Shown in pieces: positions 1 to 9,783 of a DNA stretch of 33,478 nt; within the stretch, counting starts at the first letter, position 1, and each line of letters opens with the position of its first letter. The DNA is taken from contig JAYMSP010001310.1 in NCBI GenBank assembly GCA_036897095.1, positions 1 through 33,478 of the forward strand. Direction: 5' to 3'. Below the pieces are notes generated by a model that saw only the letters and a list, made by a program, of their open reading frames with translations, made no database searches and was not told the origin of the DNA. Origin of the DNA: Plantago elongata. Taxonomy: Eukaryota > Streptophyta > Magnoliopsida > Lamiales > Plantaginaceae. The position numbers and the translations under genes are program-made.

Positions 1-2007
1 TGTGTGTGTATGTATTTCAATTGAAATTTAAGATGTAAAATACTTATCTAAAGGTGTTTTTGATAGTAATTTGAACTTTTAAGTAATAAACCTATCTTTT
101 AGCTTTCATGTAAGTAGTAGTTTATCGATATATGAACTTCTTGTTGGACCAAAATATATTTGCAGCTCGTCAAGTTAGTATTTATTAATTTTATCAAATA
201 AATATAACATTTAAGTTATGCACATTATTTTATAATAAAAAAATATATTTTTAGTACAAACTTCTACTTAAAAATAAACTCTTTATAGGAATATTTTTTC
301 TCGGTCCCGACTATATAACTATATAAAACTTTTACCGAATATCACATGTCTTGAAAATAAAATTGATTATACACTCTGCAGGGTAAGTTTGTGTGTATAT
401 CGTGCCTGGACTGCGTGACATAATCTCATTTCTAAGCCTAAAATGATTTCCTTAAAGATATTTAAGTAGCTGAAAACTACGTACGTATTTTCTTAAAGAA
501 ATTTAGTGCCAAACTTTTACTCATGGACCTTTTTGCAAGAAATTGAATCCGTAGGGGTGTAGAAGACGAGTAGTTCTTAGATGTTTATGGGTTTTAAGCA
601 ATTTCACCTTTTCTAAAATTGTTTATTTGAACATCTCAACTCCTCCACCTAATTATGATCATCGACGTCCATGTCATGAATGATGAATGATCATTATCAT
701 GATGATGTCCTTTTTGTATCTCTTGATTGTGTGAAAATTTTGGTCAAAGAGACAATTGTGCCTGCTAGAAATCTATTACACTTGTGTTACAAGAACTGGT
801 TAACATCAAATTACTTTCGTCAAAAACTGATGGATGTTTTTGGTTTTGCAAACCAACTAATGGATTAGGGCCTAACTATACACTCAAATTCATTATCACA
901 TGAAGTAGCAAACCTTGATAGCCAACACCTAACATATGTGATTCTTTCTTTCAGCACGAAATTTACTCGAACCCGTCTATGAATTGGAGAGGAGTATCTT
1001 TATAATTAAGTTATGCTTTATTGTCAACAGATATGATTTATATCATAATAACGCTTGTTTGCAGTGTGGATATTTTATGAACAATTTTACAAATGTAACA
1101 AAAACTATGTTAAGCCATTTTTTATAAGTTTTTTTATTTGTCATGCGGCTAAAAACTATATTAAAGTTTTATAATTCATCCACATAAAATTGCGCTACTA
1201 ATCACGGGCAAATAATTTTTTTATGTTAAAGTCTAATGAGTAATGACAAACATTCTATGAAACACCTGTCCTCACCTTGCCAAAATCTTCAAACGCAAGA
1301 AAAACATAGAAGAAAACAGGTGATCAAATTAGATTACAACAACGTATAGATTTGAAATTTGTCACAAAACTCTTAAGCAAAGTATGAACGGTAGTTTGAA
1401 AATTTTACAAAGAAAAATGTACATATTGAAATTTGAAAAACTTTAGTTTTCAAATTTGAACATTGATTCTTTATTATCAAGTAATCGTCAAGTGTTAATC
1501 CTGAGTAGCAGAAGGCAAAGCAAATGAATACTCGTTAGAATGCCAATTTATCCACACTTGCATTTCCATCACGTTTATTTCTCCAAATGAATGTTGTATT
1601 TCACAAAATGAATATTTATTAGAAAATTTATCATTGATTGTATATCTAAGTCTTATTGAAAAGAGAGATAATCTCAAACAACTCTGATGCAACTTCACGT
1701 TAAATCCTTGAAATTCTTAAGAACACCTCTAAGTGTACAAATTAAAAAATAAAAGAATTAATGGTCTTAATGTGGCACCTGGCCTAGAATATATCATAGG
1801 ACAAATGAGAGCAGGAATAGTATAAGGATTGAATAGTCATTATAATGTAAAATTTCCATTCTTGTAGGCACACAACATCCACAGTTTCTCACAAAGTCGT
1901 GCAATTTAAACTTACATGCACAAAAGGATTAGACTTGTTTGCTTAATCCTAGTACGTGTAATTTGCAGCTGCATTTAGCTTTAAGCCAATATTCACTTGA
2001 CGTAGAT

Positions 2008-2170
2008 CTCGTCCATATCCAAAACTTGAGAAGACATTACGGAAAAGCAACATAGCAAGTGTGGGTAAACCGTGAAGTATATGGAACAGAACATCATGGA
2101 ATACAGAAGTTTCAGTGGACATTACATGACCAAGACCGAGTTACAAAATGTCAAGGGATTAATTAGAAAA
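2008..2170. repeat. Dispersed repeat copy A (pairs with 3343-3505)
   Basis: This block is recognisably related to 3343-3505 in the same orientation. Both begin CTCGTCCATATCCA, and both contain AGACATTA, then GGAATACAGAA, then CAGTGGAC, in the same order and at similar spacing, with small indels between. About 1.2 kb of unrelated sequence separates the copies. On the minus strand both read into a short shared peptide, LDMDE, after a pyrimidine-rich stretch. The source could be an old 3' exon duplication or an unidentified repeat family. Confidence 0.6.
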
Positions 2171-3342
2171 CTGATAGATTTTCTTTTTATCTAAGTAGGT
2201 TTTAAAGTGCAACTGTTGATTTGGTGTTTTGATGATTTTACGTCAACTCTAGTGGCAGCACACATATAATTTGACAACACTACCAGAATCGTCATCGAGA
2301 TTTGAAAAGCCCTGTGTAAAAATTTTAGACGAGATCCAAAGTAAATAAATATATAATAATATTTTTTATAGATGTACAAAATAACCAAAATCATCTAATA
2401 AAAGTACTTAAAGATATTGTATTAATAAATATTATAAACGACGGAAATTACTTGAAAATTACAACTCTTCTAGTATTATTTGAAGTGAAAATACCGATTA
2501 ACTCATATTAAATCGTTCTTGTGATATTGTAGTTCTCTGTTTGCACTAGGTTACTTGATATTTTACCATCATAAAAATGTCATAAAATCCAGCAGTTTTG
2601 GGGCTAACTACTTCAATAGCTTAACTAGTTTACATATATAAAAGACTAAAATACACCACATTATTATATTACAACATGACAAAACAATAAAGCTTTGGTT
2701 TTTTATTTAAATATATTTAGCATTCTGCTTAATTCACAAATCACTTCAGCAAAAGGACTAAGAAGTACTCGTAAGAACAAGCTGGAAGAAAAGAAAGAAG
2801 GGATAGCTAAAAGAAATTACTTGTCCCCTATAATATACTACTAAAACTCGGAAATATCGATGTCGTGACCGTCTCCCCCGTTAAGTTATATTGCCTTCTG
2901 CTGGGGCCCTTTCGGTGGCTATGAGTTGTGAGCGACTCAATTAGGTGTACCATCAAATTAAATTTTCAGGTATTTGTTTGTAAGTGATAAAGGGGAACTT
3001 AGATTTCAAATCTTCGAAATTTGAAGGGATGGTTTAATGAATGTTGAAAGGCTGAAGAGTGAAGAAGCAAAGAAATCCACAAAATAGAACTGAAGAGACG
3101 CTGAATTCAATGTGTTGTATGTTGTCTCTGCGTCTTCACTCTCCGTTTTCCTTCCAGTTATTTTTTTCTTCCTTAACTGGACCCTAGTATTGGGCCCTAA
3201 AATTTGGGCGTTGGGGCGAGGCCTGCAGGATTGGTCTTACTGTGCATGGGCTTAGCCAGGCCTGAACACTACTGGCAACACTTACCGAACCTCTTCATAA
3301 GTTCAATAACATAATTCCCATTTAATACAATTAGCTACTACT

Positions 3343-3505
3343 CTCGTCCATATCCAGGACCAGAACCTAAAAGACATTATTATTGGAAAAAAAGAATAGA
3401 GCAAAAAGTGAAAGATATGAGCAGAACATTATGGAATACAGAATTTGCAGTGGACAATACATGACTAAACAAGTCTTTAACAGAACGTTAATTAAGGATT
3501 AGGAA
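3343..3505. repeat. Dispersed repeat copy B (pairs with 2008-2170)
   Basis: This is the second copy of the block described at 2008-2170, with the same ordered anchor words and roughly two-thirds to three-quarters identity by eye. On the minus strand a pyrimidine-rich stretch ends in an acceptor-like TTTTAG immediately before the LDMDE-encoding segment, so this copy looks like an intron end followed by a short terminal exon. No full gene around it could be recognised. Confidence 0.6.
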
Positions 3506-3901
3506 ACAAGAGTGAACTGATGATTTAATTTGACAAAACTGGAAGGAAACACCTTATTATTCTAATATCTAACAACTTGGTGATTGTTTAAAAATTGCTC
3601 TAACAACCAGGTGCAGATTCAGGTTATCATCTAGAACTCATCCGTTTTTTGACAAAATCTGCACTTTAGGGGAAGAAATAAATAAAGGGTACTAACTCAA
3701 AGCACGGTTCAATTGGATATACAGGACCAAACTGGGGTTAAACAAACAAATATTGCAGCACCACACCACAGGAAATAAACTATCACAAGCTAAGAGTAAA
3801 TAACATATACTAAAGCACATATCTAATGTTTATATGAAAGTTTATTTATAGATTTATACTAAATGGTATTGTTTCAGATATGCAGCAAGTTCAATTCAAA
3901 A

Positions 3902-3949
3902 GTATGCAAGCATGATTGGTCATTGTTTACATTGTATGCAAGCATGATT
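3902..3949. repeat. 16 bp direct repeat abutting the DDA1 stop codon
   Basis: GTATGCAAGCATGATT occurs exactly twice, at 3902-3917 and 3934-3949. The second copy ends one base before the DDA1 stop codon on the opposite strand, so both copies lie in the presumed DDA1 3' UTR. It is a small local duplication of unknown significance. Confidence 0.75.
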
Positions 3950-3950
3950 A

Positions 3951-6775
3951 TTATAAGGAAGTATCGGCAGCAGAAGGGCGGGGAACCTTGGATGCACGCT
4001 CTGGTATAGGAGCATCATGAGCTCCTCTCTTGGGCCTCAACTGCAAAATTAAACATGAAAATGTCATAATGGTAATAAGCTCATCGTGTTTACTAGTTCA
4101 AATGAATTGGAAAATAATATGGGTGGCAAATGCTAACCTTTTCCTCTGCTTGCTGATATATGTGCCTCAGCAGAATGTTTTTCGGTTCTTGTCCTATCAC
4201 TATGGAGTAGCATAAGAGGAAAACAAATCAGTCATCTGAAATGAACTTAAGAACTTCTTTGGCGGGCAAATGCTTGAGGATGTGAATAGAAATATCGGGT
4301 GGTTTATACTTGGCATGGAATTCATTGTGCTCACTTTGTGAGCCAATCACGAATTGTTCGGCTATGTGCAAATGCATCGCATTGCAAGATCAATAAACTG
4401 AAATGGTAATTCAAATACTTTGCAATGAAAAACATCTGCCATAAATTTACCTTTTGATGATTGGAAAAGTAAGAGAAAGACAAATAAACTGTGGCTATTA
4501 GTTTTTTGGAAGCAAAACAGTTATTGCTTAGACTTGTAAGTTGTAACTCGACATGTGTAGTGCTACCGGTGTATTTACATGGAAGTAATCCCCAAACGAC
4601 TTTAGTGATAATTTCTCGTAGAAAGAAAATAGAAGTCATTTACAACTCAGGAAAAAGAAGAAAGTACATTTAGGTGAAATAAAGAAAAAATGAAAAAAAA
4701 AAAATACTATACAAAGATAAAAACATAATTTGTTTCCCTTACCTTGATGTGGTGGTGGTAAAGTACGCTCGTTCGTAGAATGATAAGTGATTGGTACCAT
4801 TTTCTGGTGAGAACAAGCAATATGAGATGAATAATTTTAAACATCCAGTTCATTATTAAAACTGCTGATGTAAATGATACACATGAAAATAAGCCAAGGC
4901 AACACCATTTTTTATTTCAGCTCCAAACTACAGGAACTTCGTTGATTTACCAAAGCAGAAACAGAAACAGAAACAAAAAGGAATAAGCATTTGATTTTCC
5001 CCTGGAATTCATATAAATCACTATGAGGAACTAGAACCATAAAGAATCCCATACTAGAAAGCGTAGGAACACAAGGATTCCTTTGTTATATCAAAAGCCA
5101 CAAATGTACAAATAGTCAGGCTGTCAGCAATCAAATTCCACAAGTTGTATGAAGATCATAAGAAGTAATCTTGCCAAGTTCTATTAAAATATACAGAATC
5201 ATGTTTCTACTATACGCCTGATTCTTCGAATCCACTGAGAACAAAGAAACTATTTAAAAATTAGCAATGTACCATCTGCAAGAAAGTAAATTGAACGCAT
5301 CTCAGTTACATTACGTTAGATATTGCACGCATTATGCAAACATGGCAAAACTGTTACGTCTGCTGCCACGGTTGCTCTCTCACTAACTAGTTCTCCATTT
5401 GTTTTCTTATCTTGCTTTGATCACTTGTCATTAAGTTATCAAAAAAGGTATTTTCCGTCTGAACCCATGCTAGGAAATTAATAGTCCATGGCAATTTAAA
5501 AATGCATGATAAAATTATAAAGGCTCTACAAAAATGCACTGATCATGATTCAGTTATTGGCCCAACAAAGATTGATGCCACCCAATAAAACACATAAATA
5601 AAAAGAGGATTTTTTTGTTATATTCGAGTATTATGACACAAGAACGTTCTTTGCATTCCCTGAGTCCCAGGAAAGATAAGGGAAATAAATATTACTATTA
5701 CATAGGCGACAAAAGAACAGTAAAACGACATTGTTTTAGAAGGCAAGGATCTTCTTTCCACTGGAGCTGCCATTAATTGCATGTGAATCATCTAAGACCT
5801 ATTAATCTGGACACGTGCACTCACACTAATCACCAACCAGATCATATAACTGAAAAGGAATATCCGACATTCTTACATTCAACTTTCCATACAAGTACCA
5901 CCGAGTTCAACTAATCCAGCAAGTTTGAGTAATCATTTACGAGCAAATCAAGCCTGATCGACAACCAAGTGTCCTGCGACTCATGCCCAGTTTAGCTTCT
6001 AATAGATACAAGTCACAGCCTAATTTAGAGTTGTTTCAGCTACTTCTTATACTCCATCTATTAAATAAAGCAACCACCTTTACACTACATGTTAAACTCC
6101 ATTTATTCAAGAATGCAACCTCCTTAAACTATTTGCACAAAAACGACAGCAACAGAGATAATCATGCAAAACAAGACAGAAGAAGCAGCCAGAAGGCACC
6201 CAATTATCCAAAATGTGGTCCAATTTTGCAACAAACATGCATCTAGACCCACAGGCCAAGGTTGAGATCATGTGCAACAAGCCAAATACATTAAGCTTAA
6301 TCATCGATTAACAATCAAATAAGCATGTCCAATTGTTAGCTACTCCAGCATTGTTTCCCAAAATTCAACATCCAAACAACACAAATTGGTATAGTTCATG
6401 CAGTGACACAGAATCAAAATTCAGCTAAATGCAAGCCAAGTCCACACAAACTGAATCAATCACCGTTAATTTCAATCTCCAAAACCACAAACCGCATCAA
6501 AACACAAGTCTTGTTATGTCATAAATATAAACATGTGAGTTTTCATAAAGCACACAAACAGAAGTAAACAACAAGTAACAACACATAGCAACAAATCATC
6601 AAAAAGGTACAATCTTGAATGATTTTTACAGAAATAGATATAGGATCGTTTAAAAGTAACAAAGGCCGAAATCTTTATAGCGAAAAATGAGGGAGCTAAC
6701 CGAAGGGTTGGAAGGATCATTGGGTTTGAACTGGCTGAAGTTCTGAGGGTCGAAAGAAGGCCAGTTTCCGAGCAT
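3951..6775 (-). CDS. DDA1: DDA1: DET1- and DDB1-associated protein 1
   Basis: DDA1 is a small subunit of the COP10-DET1-DDB1 module of CUL4 E3 ubiquitin ligases. In plants it helps recruit substrates such as ABA receptors, and it acts in the nucleus. Four exons on the minus strand are 6701-6775, 4743-4803, 4138-4199 and 3951-4040, with GT-AG junctions that keep phase. The 288 nt message encodes 95 aa, close to the size I recall for plant DDA1. The N-terminus MLGNWPSFDPQNFSQFKPND matches the plant family start. Exon 2 gives ITYHSTNERTLPPPHQ, exon 3 the core KNILLRHIYQQAEEK, and exon 4 the basic tail LRPKRGAHDAP. Where I remember VITTEAKN in relatives, this copy reads VIGQEPKN, a local change next to the conserved core. 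Intron 1 (4804-6700) is about 1.9 kb, and the reading frames in it are not genes. Confidence 0.93.
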
Positions 6776-7078
6776 TGGATTTTGAAAGAAGACGCACACA
6801 AGAAAAATTGTAGAGAGAGACGCAAAGCAAGAGAGTGAGAAAGATGTGTGCATAGGTACAAAGAGGTGAGTGTTGCCGTTGGGAAGAGAGATAGGTGGCG
6901 ACTAGCCTTGTGGGCAAGTGTTGTTGTTATGGGCAAAAACCAAAACCAAAACCGAATTTATGAAGAAGCTCTACTCACTATTCACTACTGCCTCCTTTCA
7001 TTGGCCTCGCTCGACTTTTCACATTTTACGCCGTCGGAAATTCCGGAAACCCCACATTTTTTACCCATGGGTGGGAGT

Positions 7079-7689
7079 AGGGGTGTACTTGGGTACGGGC
7101 GGTTATTTGTAAAAAATTTAATCGGGTATGTCAAATCATTAATCGCGACAGTTAGAATTTTATCCTAATTGTTACGGATCGGTTGACTACTTGAAGCGGA
7201 CGATTTGATGGTTTGTTAACGCATATAAAAAATGACATATATGACGCATTAAAAAGATACATTATACTTCCTAACCTCTAAGTCCACAATAAACTAAATA
7301 ATAAGATAAACACAACGCAATTGAGTACATAAAATTCAAAATACAATATAGGTTCATGAGTTGCTCAAATTACAAAAGTCATGACAAAAACTAAGATGTT
7401 AGTTTGCAATCTATGAGTAAATGAGAAGACGTAAATTTGCAACCTAATAGTAAATTAATAATGAGAATTTATTACTATTAATCTAATGTAATAAAATGTA
7501 AAATACATATTAGTAACATATATAGCGTGCGGGTTGGCGGTTGACCAACCGCCACCCCCTGCTTAATGGCAGGTTACAAATTTGTATTCCGCGGATGATT
7601 TTTGATAAAAATTCTAACTGTCGATGGCTGATAGTTGGTGGGCGATTTGACGGACGGAGCGAACGGTTATTTTTTTATGTACACCTAAA
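7079..7689. mobile_element. hAT-like MITE, 611 bp, in the DDA1 upstream region
   Basis: The element starts AGGGGTGTAC and ends GTACACCTAAA, giving short imperfect terminal inverted repeats. It is flanked by a 9 bp near-duplication, GGTGGGAGT (7070-7078) and GGTGGGAAT (7690-7698). hAT elements make 8 bp duplications, and the inner eight bases here match except for one. A subterminal inverted pair supports the boundaries: CGACAGTTAGAATTTTATC at 7146-7164 and its reverse complement with one extra base at 7604-7623. An internal hairpin GGCGGTTGACCAACCGCC sits at 7536-7553. There is no transposase frame, so it is non-autonomous. It lies about 300 bp upstream of the DDA1 start codon. Confidence 0.65.
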
Positions 7690-7938
7690 GGTGGGAATCG
7701 CCCTAGTTTTAAAATTTAGTACCTTTTCCAGTTTCTACTACTAGGTCAAAAAGTCCACGAGAGGATTCATCTTTTCGCGTGTTGTCAACTCGGGATGTTT
7801 CAAATACGGGATTAACCACCATGTGTGCTTGGAGTAATTATCGATTGACATACTATTCAACATAAATTATTTGCTTCAGTAATAGTAGCTACAAAATTAG
7901 ATGATCGTTGATAGTGCAGAGGTTTGATAAGTTAACAA

Positions 7939-8845
7939 GGGCGCGTTTAAGATCCGACTCCACTTATACGATTTAACTTACATCCATCTCAGTTGTACTA
8001 ATTCATAACCATTAAATCACTTGTATAATTATTATTTTAAGTTATAATTAATCATAACCGTCCATAAGACTTGTAAATTTTACAATGATAATTTCAGTAA
8101 ATACATCTATACAGAGAAGATTATATTGTCATATATAATTATATCATAAATTCAACTTAAAATGTAAGGTTAATTTAGAAAACAGAATATATTCATAATA
8201 TCCATCTTCCAATCTAAACAACGTTCTCCCCAAAATGAATACATACGAACCCTAATCTATTAATCCTTGCCTCAATTAGATTTCATTTCAATTAATTTAT
8301 CAATTTGATTATGTTGGATTGGAACTGTTTAGTCAAAAACAAATTCATAAACGGAAAAGTTGGCATTTATCAATTCTATTTGATTCCAACACTCCACTAT
8401 CAATTGGGTGCGGAAGAACAGAGGAAGAATGATTGTAAATTCTATAATACATGTAGCACAACCGTTAGACAATGATAATTGGGTTCAATAATATGAAGAA
8501 TTTTGGGAAGACGATCAAAACGTTGATTTTAGTACAATAATATTATCAAACGTTATTTCCGGCCATTGAAGTGAGACGGTGGACTAATTAATCTGTGAAT
8601 TGTGATGTTATTCGATGAATTGATATTCATACTTTGATGTTAATATCCATACTAACAATATAATTCATTGGTATATTAAAATTTACACAAGTTGTCATTG
8701 TAAAATTTATATAAAAAAAAATTAATCATGATTGATTATAACTAAAAGTAATATGTATAAAACTGATCTAATGGTTGACGATGAGTACAATTGAATTGGA
8801 CGTATGTTAAGGTGTTACAGTTATAGTCGGACCATACACCTCCCC
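7939..8845. mobile_element. Long-arm inverted-repeat element (foldback or MULE-type MITE)
   Basis: The left ~155 bases (7939-8095) and the reverse complement of the right ~155 bases (8690-8845) align along their whole length. Shared words in order include TCCGACT, TTAAC.TAC.TCCA, TTGTACT, AACCATTA.ATCA, AGTTATAAT.AATCAT and AAATTTTACAATGA. Identity is roughly 70% by eye, so the insertion is old. The outer edges begin GGG, and the flanks AAGTTAACA (7929-7937) and AAATTAACT (8846-8854) may be a worn 9 bp target duplication, which would fit the Mutator class. The ~600 bp centre has no coding frame. Confidence 0.65.
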
Positions 8846-9074
8846 AAATTAACTATAGATACTCGCTAGAAATGTGGTTATTCTCTTTTCCCTTCCCTTA
8901 CAAGTTACAGGTGACAATTCACATTTAAATCCAATTTACTCCGATTAGGAACTAGATTTTCACTTTGTCAATTTTGCATCCAAAACTAAAGGTTCACATT
9001 TCCATATTTTAAAGCAAACACAATAACATTTATACTTATTAGTACAAAATAATCTATCAAATCTACTAGCATTT

Positions 9075-9362
9075 TAGTATTATTTAGATCATATTTGTTA
9101 TATCGCTGGAGCGGCCATCTCCCCACTCAAATCAAATATTTTATGCATAAAAAATTCAATTTCAATTAAAAAAATCAACTCAAATTCTATATCAATCAGT
9201 TACTTAATGATTATTCAATAGTATTATTTAGATCATATTTGTTATACCGCTGGAGCGGCCATCTCCCTACTCAAATTAAATATTTTATACACAAAAAATT
9301 CAATTTCAATTGAAAAAATCTACTCAAATTCTATACCAATAAGTTACTTAATAATTATTCAA
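9075..9362. repeat. 144 bp tandem duplication
   Basis: Two adjacent copies, 9075-9218 and 9219-9362, are about 93% identical by eye. Each begins TAGTATTATTTAGATCATAT and carries CGCTGGAGCGGCCATCTCC, a GC-rich island in AT-rich surroundings. The array lies about 420 bp upstream of the G-patch gene start codon. Confidence 0.9.
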
Positions 9363-9676
9363 AATCCTTAAATTGCTTTTGGATAAGTATTAAAGAAATG
9401 AAAATTGTACTAGTATTTAATTGCAGTGTCTGACTAATTCGTAGTTACAACTGGTTTATTATCAAATTTTCATGTTCCGTTGCAAAATTTTGTGTTTGGT
9501 AAATCGGTATATAAATGGGTTAATAAGATAGAAATTTATCTTGCTCTCTATAACAAGCAGTTACTACAACACGTTTTCATAATGATTCTTCATCAGCCGT
9601 TGATTACCATTAATCACAGCCGTCAATAAAACCTTCGCGATTTCTAGGTTTAAAATCAGATTCCTGCTCCATCGCT

Positions 9677-9684
9677 AAAACCCT
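9677..9684. promoter_or_regulatory. Telo-box (AAACCCT) upstream of the G-patch gene
   Basis: The string AAAACCCT ends at 9684, about 100 bases upstream of the start codon and just before a CT-rich stretch that looks like 5' UTR. Telo-boxes near the transcription start are typical of plant ribosomal-protein and nucleolar genes, which agrees with the predicted role of the downstream gene. I did not find a clear site II (TGGGCC or TGGGCT) next to it. Confidence 0.4.
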
Positions 9685-9783
9685 CTTCCTCTTCATCTTC
9701 TCTCTCTTCTTCTGCAACAATTTGCGGATCAGAGTGAGACAGAGAGAGAAAAGCTTCACCTCTGTACGTATCACTACGTAACG

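Larger units (their letters stand above)
1..3950. other. Intergenic region downstream of DDA1
   Basis: I see no convincing gene here. The sequence is AT-rich, opens with a short TG-rich stretch, and its reading frames are short and resemble no family I know. Two related blocks at 2008-2170 and 3343-3505 are listed separately. The stretch around 2860-2950 is clearly GC-richer than its surroundings, and on the minus strand it can be read as short peptide-like segments broken by stops. It could be a decayed exon, but I could not assign it. Confidence 0.5.
6776..9783. other. Divergent promoter region between DDA1 and the G-patch gene
   Basis: About 3 kb separates the two divergent start codons. 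The first ~300 bases upstream of DDA1 look like its 5' UTR and core promoter. Beyond that lie a 611 bp MITE (7079-7689), an inverted-repeat element (7939-8845), and a tandem duplication (9075-9362). The last ~150 bases before 9784 are CT-rich and resemble the G-patch gene 5' UTR. No other protein-coding gene is apparent. Confidence 0.6.

Noticed and set aside
6514..6936. 140-codon minus-strand frame overlapping the start of DDA1
   Set aside because: It is out of frame with DDA1 exon 1 and runs through the DDA1 5' UTR, exon 1 and intron 1. The DDA1 frame has clear family similarity, so this one is a shadow.
6848..7168. 106-codon plus-strand frame upstream of DDA1
   Set aside because: It starts in the DDA1 5' UTR on the opposite strand and runs into the MITE. 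It has no recognisable domain.
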